NCBI GenBank assembly: GCA_031276195.1 | Contig: JAISNN010000009.1 | Coordinates: 1 to 55,311, forward strand | DNA length: 55,311 nucleotides | Direction: 5' to 3' | Source: Clostridiales bacterium | Lineage (GTDB): Bacteria > Bacillota > Clostridia > Christensenellales > JAISNN01 | Part shown: in pieces, positions 51,901 to 55,311 of the stretch | How the letters are laid out: every line of letters starts with the position of its first letter | How positions within the stretch are numbered: the first letter of the stretch is position 1 | Notes under the pieces: model-generated | What the model saw: the letters and a program-made list of their open reading frames with translations, nothing else | Databases searched by the model: none | What the model was told of the DNA's origin: nothing | Translations under genes and position numbers: made by a program

Positions 51901-52228
51901 CGGCTATTCAATTAAACGCGAAACGAATTCTTCGCCCGTGCAGGTTTGGGACGAGGAGTTGCCGAACGCGGCTGAGTATGCGGCGGGCATAGATACGCTG
52001 AAAACAAACGATAATCGCTTCGATTACATTCTAACGCACCAAGCCCCGCGGAGCGTGCTTGACGGCATAGCGCATTATTACGCGCCCGCCGAAACGGAGT
52101 TTCTAAATTACCTTGAACGTATAAACGAAGCGGTAACTTATAGAGGTTGGTATTTCGGGCATTTGCATAAGGATTTCAAGCGGGGAAAGTTTGTCAGCCT
52201 TTACGAAAATAGCGAGGTGATAGAATGA
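48899..52228 (+). CDS. Four-part fusion: GT4 glycosyltransferase, Sel1 repeats, LRR, metallophosphoesterase
   Basis: 1109 residues, cytosolic. About 1-345: GT4-type glycosyltransferase (KVLQIGGNAQKNGITTFL, DVIHTHYFFS, FAGRFAPQKNVEFF, LLPSLYEGASLALVEAQ). About 370-615: Sel1-like repeats (AFNYYTKAAVQGNAEAMCDL, WYKKSADLGYLHSIRDMG). About 640-880: LRR_5 repeats (AYAFQNCRNLNTVRLHN). Residues 887-1109: calcineurin-like phosphoesterase with DIHGH (893-895), LGDAG (Asp923), DGNHEN (Asn953, His954), LTHQAP (His1047) and GHLH (1088, 1090), an intact metal-binding set. GAGGTGAT precedes ATG 48899, which overlaps the previous gene by 10 bases. This domain order is not one I know. Confidence 0.9.
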   Translation: MVLKRKIKVLQIGGNAQKNGITTFLLSAYGKMREDFTFIFINTAFRAADEEVSKEIYRLGGKIYHLPCKRFVSEIENGLKEIIKQEQPDVIHTHYFFSNGEYMRIAFECGVLVRISHCHNDKSGYITDGEETVVRSSRQLIEEFATCKLAVSKNAGKFLYRKNSFDICHASIEIKSFYHIVNKAELYKKHKLSTEFKYSIFAGRFAPQKNVEFFIDIFKTLPNRKLIMVGDGESKPTFIEKIKTAGIDDKFIFVSNDSLNELYNIADSFLLPSLYEGASLALVEAQCAGTPCFASDALSNESDLGGIAFLPLKAEVWIKALKAAEKLPRIGKVDASAFDVNNVAMRLSALYSDNGNLSERYIRIAKEYMLGSKDRYADRQKVVGYFKRAHELGNPRGSFYYALQYFEGSGVEKSVKTAESIVKNIVEIVEKAARDGKPEYLVVLADMYSFGLGKPQSFTEAFNYYTKAAVQGNAEAMCDLGYMYSVGQGAKKDLEQSFNWYKKSADLGYLHSIRDMGVCYYEGSGTAKDCTEAVKWFRKASEQNYSHATCDLALCYLNGNGTKKNLKRAAEYYLLAIKQDRARAIRDVIANRIDVKALRTDAKIVYIKRDTLDAIDENVMVDNTIVINKHIKKIAPSAFYNYMNIAKFFVEKENVNYKSQGGVLYSKDGTTLIRFPLGSPVSEFVAPEHVNNIGAYAFQNCRNLNTVRLHNYINTIGDSAFDDCKNLTKILLPSLVESIGAWAFHGCDRIDKVHIPESVKTIGTYAFGSCEALREITADANNKIVATKDGNLYSKDYSVILQYAIGKRERLFTLPISVKKIAFRAFSDAFNLEYIDARAAAEIEEKAFYYCTRLKEIILNPECKISGENVFGHAAVGLQITRSRKGKTLLVTDIHGHLRLDFLVKKIVEFAPAANDVVIILGDAGIVWQTSMRDDIREFYTGLPCDILFLDGNHENFDLLNSLPVAVRYGGTVHEVLPNVFHLMRGNAYLINGHKYFVFGGGYSIKRETNSSPVQVWDEELPNAAEYAAGIDTLKTNDNRFDYILTHQAPRSVLDGIAHYYAPAETEFLNYLERINEAVTYRGWYFGHLHKDFKRGKFVSLYENSEVIE

Positions 52229-54630
52229 TGTTTGATAGAGAATTTATATACGATATTCTATACAACCACGACGCGCAAGAGGCGGCGGACGCGGCGTTTG
52301 ATAACAAAAACTTTTTGTACGATTACAACGAAGTGCAAGAGTTGTATTTTGATAATACCAATAACTATTTTGTATACCTCGCGGGGGTCTCCGGATTAAA
52401 TAAAGAAAAGCTACTTTGCAAAATCGTTCGGGATTTGATAAAGAGCGGCGCCGCAAAGCGGGATATAATTTATGCCGACTTTGAGTTGCCGTTTATTCGC
52501 GAGTTATCTATTTTGGAAATCGCGGACTTTTTTCCGCCGAAATCGGACAAGCCTTTATACCTTGTCATAAATGAAATCGGATTGAGAGACGGCTTCTTTA
52601 TCGAGATAGAAAGGCTGCGGGAAGTATATCCGAACATTAAACTGCTTGCGTCTTGCAGTATTCCGTTTTTGGTGTACGAGTATTTGCAAGACAATCCCGA
52701 CGAGTATTCAAAGTCCGTTGTGCTATCGCCGAAGAACGAATCCAACATAAAGGGCGAATCGGACACATTCGGCGTTCAAGGTTACTTGAAATACAACATT
52801 AAAAACGGTGTTTGCGAAATAAAAGGAACGACAAAAGAGGGAAAACTTCTAAATAAGCACGTTGTTCCGCCAACGATTAATGGCTATCCCGTAAAGATAA
52901 TCGCAAGCGGAGCGTTTCATCATAGAAGCGAGCTGACCGAGATTGAATTGCCCGACACGATAGAATATATAGGCGATTATGCTTTCACGCGGTGTGATAA
53001 TTTAAGCAATATAAAAATACCGAAAAACCTCGCATATATGGGCGATTGCGCGTTTTTAGGCGCGACAAAACTGTTAACAATAGCGGGAGGGGACAACATA
53101 ACGCACATCGGTTGTTCCGCACTTTACGCTACGGCGTGGTTGAATAATCAAACGGGTGACAGCGTAACCTTAGGAAAGGTTCTTTATAGATATAAAGGCA
53201 AACAAAAGCCGGCGGCTCTTCCCGCCGCCGTTTCAGTATTGGGGAGTTATTCATTCCGCAGTACCGAAATAGCGGAAATAGATTTGTCGCGGATTAAGAA
53301 CATAGAAGAGGGCTGTTTTTTCGGCTGTAAAAAGCTGTCGGAGGTCAAAGGCTATCCGGACGAGGATATAGGCGCGTTTGTTTTTTATGATTGCCGTTCG
53401 CTTATCAATGTTGATACGACAATCGCCGAAGCGGGAAAATACGCCTTTTATAACTGTACAGGGCTAAAAGATGTCGCGTTAAATAATGCCGAGTTAGGCG
53501 CGGGCGCATTTGAAAACTGCATAAATTTAACCGCCGTAAGCGGCAACATAGCAACTGCCGGAAAGTGCGCCTTTTACAAGGCTTCAATAGCAAAAGCGGA
53601 TTTGACAACCGCAAAGATAGTCGGCGAATTTGCGTTTTACGCTTCGCGAATAAGCGAAATATTGTTGTCCGCCGCGCACGGCATTGGGCGGTACGCTTTT
53701 GCGCATATTGGAGAACTGCGGGAGGTATATTTACAAGGCCGCGCGGCTATCGGTACGGACATTTTTTGTTGTTCGGATAATATCGTCCGTGCGGAGTTAT
53801 CAGGGACATACCCTCTAAGTTACTACTTTGGCGGAAAATCGAACGTTGAGCAACTATCGGTGAACGGCGATTGTTGCGACAATTTCTGCCGCAATAATGA
53901 TGCGCTTAAAGAGGTTTCTATTTTCAACGGGAAAATAGGCAATTGGGCGTTTTATAACAACGCGAATTTGACATCGGTTAAACTCCAAAAGTGCAACGGC
54001 ATAGGCGCGTGGGCTTTTTCACATTGCGAGAATTTGCAAGCCATTCTTATACCCGAAAGCGTTAGCAATATCGAAATGAACGCTTTTCGTTATTGTCGTA
54101 AGTTGGCAAGAATCGAATTGCAATCGGCAGTACCCGTTACATTTGGCGCAAACGCTTTTTATTCTACCGACGAATTAAAGAAGATATTTGTTGTTGATAA
54201 AAATCCGTATTTGGGTATCCCGATTTGGCGGGAATATAAAAACAACTTGCAAGTTTCGGATTTTTTGACGCGACGCAAAAGCGCGATAGCGGAAGCTCAA
54301 AAAAATATCGAAAAGACGTTCAAAGTTATTGTTGATAGATCCATGGGTACGGAGCACCCGAAGCATAAAGGAACGATATATCCGATAAATTACGGTTATA
54401 TCGAAGATTTAGTTGCCGGTGACGGTGAAGAACAGGACGTCTACATAATTGACGGTACCGAGCCGTTAAACGAAACTATGGTTAAAATAATTGCGGTCGT
54501 ATTCCGAAAGAACGATAACGAAACCAAATGGGTCGGCGTTATCGGCAACAACAACTATACAAAAGACGAAATAAAAAACCGCATCGCATTTCAAGAGCGA
54601 TATTACGATATTGAAATTATAAGCGTATAG
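52225..54630 (+). CDS. Fusion: degenerate AAA_14-like domain, LRR repeats, short inorganic pyrophosphatase
   Basis: 801 residues. About 1-170 resemble AAA_14 ATPases (YFVYLAGVSGLNKEKLLCKI, DIIYADFELPFIRELSILEI, PLYLVINEIGLRDGFFIEI, LLASCSIPFLVYEYL), but the P-loop is replaced by GVSGLNKEK and the Walker B acid is not canonical, so ATP binding is doubtful. About 190-670: LRR_5 repeats, many degenerate (IGDYAFTRCDNLSNIKIPK). Residues 699-801 match the short clostridial inorganic pyrophosphatase-like family: VIVDRSMGTEHPKHKGTIYP, NYGYIEDLVAGDGEEQDVYI, then KIIAVVFRKNDNETKWV and FQERYYDIEII. GAGGTGAT precedes the start, which overlaps the previous stop by 4 bases. Pyrophosphate removal would suit a nucleotide or glycosyl-transfer pathway. 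Confidence 0.85.
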   Translation: MMFDREFIYDILYNHDAQEAADAAFDNKNFLYDYNEVQELYFDNTNNYFVYLAGVSGLNKEKLLCKIVRDLIKSGAAKRDIIYADFELPFIRELSILEIADFFPPKSDKPLYLVINEIGLRDGFFIEIERLREVYPNIKLLASCSIPFLVYEYLQDNPDEYSKSVVLSPKNESNIKGESDTFGVQGYLKYNIKNGVCEIKGTTKEGKLLNKHVVPPTINGYPVKIIASGAFHHRSELTEIELPDTIEYIGDYAFTRCDNLSNIKIPKNLAYMGDCAFLGATKLLTIAGGDNITHIGCSALYATAWLNNQTGDSVTLGKVLYRYKGKQKPAALPAAVSVLGSYSFRSTEIAEIDLSRIKNIEEGCFFGCKKLSEVKGYPDEDIGAFVFYDCRSLINVDTTIAEAGKYAFYNCTGLKDVALNNAELGAGAFENCINLTAVSGNIATAGKCAFYKASIAKADLTTAKIVGEFAFYASRISEILLSAAHGIGRYAFAHIGELREVYLQGRAAIGTDIFCCSDNIVRAELSGTYPLSYYFGGKSNVEQLSVNGDCCDNFCRNNDALKEVSIFNGKIGNWAFYNNANLTSVKLQKCNGIGAWAFSHCENLQAILIPESVSNIEMNAFRYCRKLARIELQSAVPVTFGANAFYSTDELKKIFVVDKNPYLGIPIWREYKNNLQVSDFLTRRKSAIAEAQKNIEKTFKVIVDRSMGTEHPKHKGTIYPINYGYIEDLVAGDGEEQDVYIIDGTEPLNETMVKIIAVVFRKNDNETKWVGVIGNNNYTKDEIKNRIAFQERYYDIEIISV

Positions 54631-54932
54631 GGTGCGAAAACACTCAAAGATAGGATTATATTTGAGTCTTATGGAAATAAATCAATCGAGAGTCTAATTC
54701 ACGCTTCGGGTGGGATATAGACCACATACAGCCGTTAGCCAAAGGTGGCGTCGACACGGACGGCAACAAACAAATCGTGCACGTTTTGACGAACGATGAA
54801 AAGGCGGACAAAACGACTTTCGTCATATATGGACGGCAATACCAAGTACGCAAGACTTCAAAGACGGACGGGGACGAATGGGCGGATTGCGACTATTCCG
54901 ACAAGAAATATTGTATAGCGACAATCGACTAA
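54631..54932 (+). pseudogene. Frameshifted HNH endonuclease gene
   Basis: The C-terminal part in one frame (54681-54932) reads SNSRFGWDIDHIQPLAKGG, NKQIVHVLTNDEKADKTTF, YGRQYQVRKT, the core of HNH nucleases (DH and N-H-x-x-N pattern). Just upstream a different frame gives RIIFESYGNKSIESLI, like the FGNK segment that precedes this core in intact relatives. Stops separate the frames and no start codon serves the nuclease part. A deletion plus frameshift is the simplest reading. Confidence 0.78.
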
Positions 54933-54954
54933 CGGCGGCAAAGGAGCACACAAA

Positions 54955-54981
54955 ATGAAAGTAATTAACTCGTGGTGCTAG
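54955..54981 (+). pseudogene. Truncated reading frame with a good ribosome binding site
   Basis: AAAGGAG at 54940-54946 precedes ATG, which opens MKVINSWC and stops at TAG, overlapping the end of the transposase gene on the other strand. It looks like the first codons of a gene cut by the IS982-like element, or a chance site in the IS end. Confidence 0.4.
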
Positions 54982-55311
54982 TAAAATAAGGCGTATTTAA
55001 CTAACAAGATATTATCTTTTTGATTTAGCAAGTTGACATAGACGGCGATTAGGAAGCTTAGGATTTTCAAGCGGATTCGCGTACACAAGCCCCGAAAACT
55101 TTTGGCGAACACTTTTTGGGCATTCAATGTGTCGCAAAGTTGCGAAAAGGTCGTTTCGACTCTGCGCCGCATTGTAAATATTTTCCGTTTTAGAGGTGTC
55201 GGGAGACTTTTGCTTTTGCTGTTTTTGCGGCTTAGTGCGACCGTTTCGGTATTCTGCAAATTCAGCCCGACATAGCCTTTATCGCCTATCAATACCGCGG
55301 CTTTTGCTTCG
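54978..55311 (-). CDS. IS982-like transposase, C-terminal part (cut by window edge)
   Basis: At least 110 residues; the frame is open through the window end (EAKAAVL precedes the first Met). LIGDKGYVGLNLQ contains a catalytic Asp, LSRKNSKSKSLP and RRRVETTFSQL contain the family linker and the Glu of the DDE set, followed by SFRGLCTRIRLKILSFLIAV. This pattern fits the IS982 family (IS5-like DDE transposases). The left IS end must lie near 54930-54977 but I cannot define it. Confidence 0.85.
   Translation of the reverse strand, partial: EAKAAVLIGDKGYVGLNLQNTETVALSRKNSKSKSLPTPLKRKIFTMRRRVETTFSQLCDTLNAQKVFAKSFRGLCTRIRLKILSFLIAVYVNLLNQKDNILLVKYALFY

Overview
The window looks like chromosome of an uncultured, strictly anaerobic, gut-type member of the Clostridia (Bacillota). 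Pointers are the oxygen-sensitive class III ribonucleotide reductase with its activase, a cysE-cysS pair, adjacent trmN6-like and rsmI genes, a PrsA/SurA-like lipoprotein, BspA-type leucine-rich-repeat proteins, near-consensus TTGACA-N17-TATAAT promoters and strong AGGAGG-type ribosome binding sites. Family-level placement is not possible from sequence reading alone.

Layout. 1-119: 3' end of an IS3-family element. 315-2564: a secreted BspA-like lipoprotein, followed by about 1.4 kb of palindromic repeats. 4.0-13.7 kb: a sugar (GPH) symporter, small membrane and unknown proteins, a DUF3298-type protein, an ABC exporter (FtsX-like permease plus ATPase) with a divergent TetR regulator, and a membrane-anchored GH5 glycosidase. 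14.1-17.4 kb: a DUF4143 ATPase bracketed by directly repeated arrays, two small proteins, and tmRNA. 17.7-21.5 kb: a surface propeller-like protein and Ppx/GppA. 21.7-24.1 kb: an AT-rich type II restriction-modification pair behind a MITE. 24.3-28.7 kb: zinc-ribbon, PAP2 and small membrane proteins and an XRE regulator. 29-42.4 kb: housekeeping genes (cysE, cysS, an SDR, a YczE-like protein, a PrsA-like lipoprotein, trmN6-like, rsmI, hisC, a UPF0104 flippase-like protein). 42.6-43.7 kb: a scar of MITE, IS1-family element, orphan gene fragment and IS3 remnant. 43.76-54.63 kb: a tightly overlapping six-gene operon. 54.6-55.3 kb: a broken HNH gene and an IS982-like transposase running off the edge.

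Two things stand out. First, the six-gene operon joins deoxynucleotide synthesis (HAD-NrdG fusion, NrdD without an ATP cone, thymidylate-kinase-like protein) to three LRR proteins without signal peptides. Two of those are multi-enzyme fusions: GT4 + Sel1 + LRR + metallophosphoesterase, and degenerate AAA_14 + LRR + short inorganic pyrophosphatase. The operon has no repeat arrays, unlike everything to its left, and is bordered by IS debris, so it looks like an imported module.

Second, the first 42 kb is full of locus-specific degenerate tandem repeats. They fill most intergenic gaps, often grow out of the 3' end of the neighbouring gene past its stop codon, and appear in frame inside conserved enzymes (cysS, hisC, trmN6-like, SDR, YczE-like, DUF3298) as 50-110-residue low-complexity inserts at domain loops. 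On top of this lie true dispersed elements: two 70-71 bp MITE families with 8-bp target duplications and IS1-like ends, a hairpin element beside minus-strand gene ends, a CCCCTCC palindrome family, and GCGGTTAG arrays that begin at stop codons.
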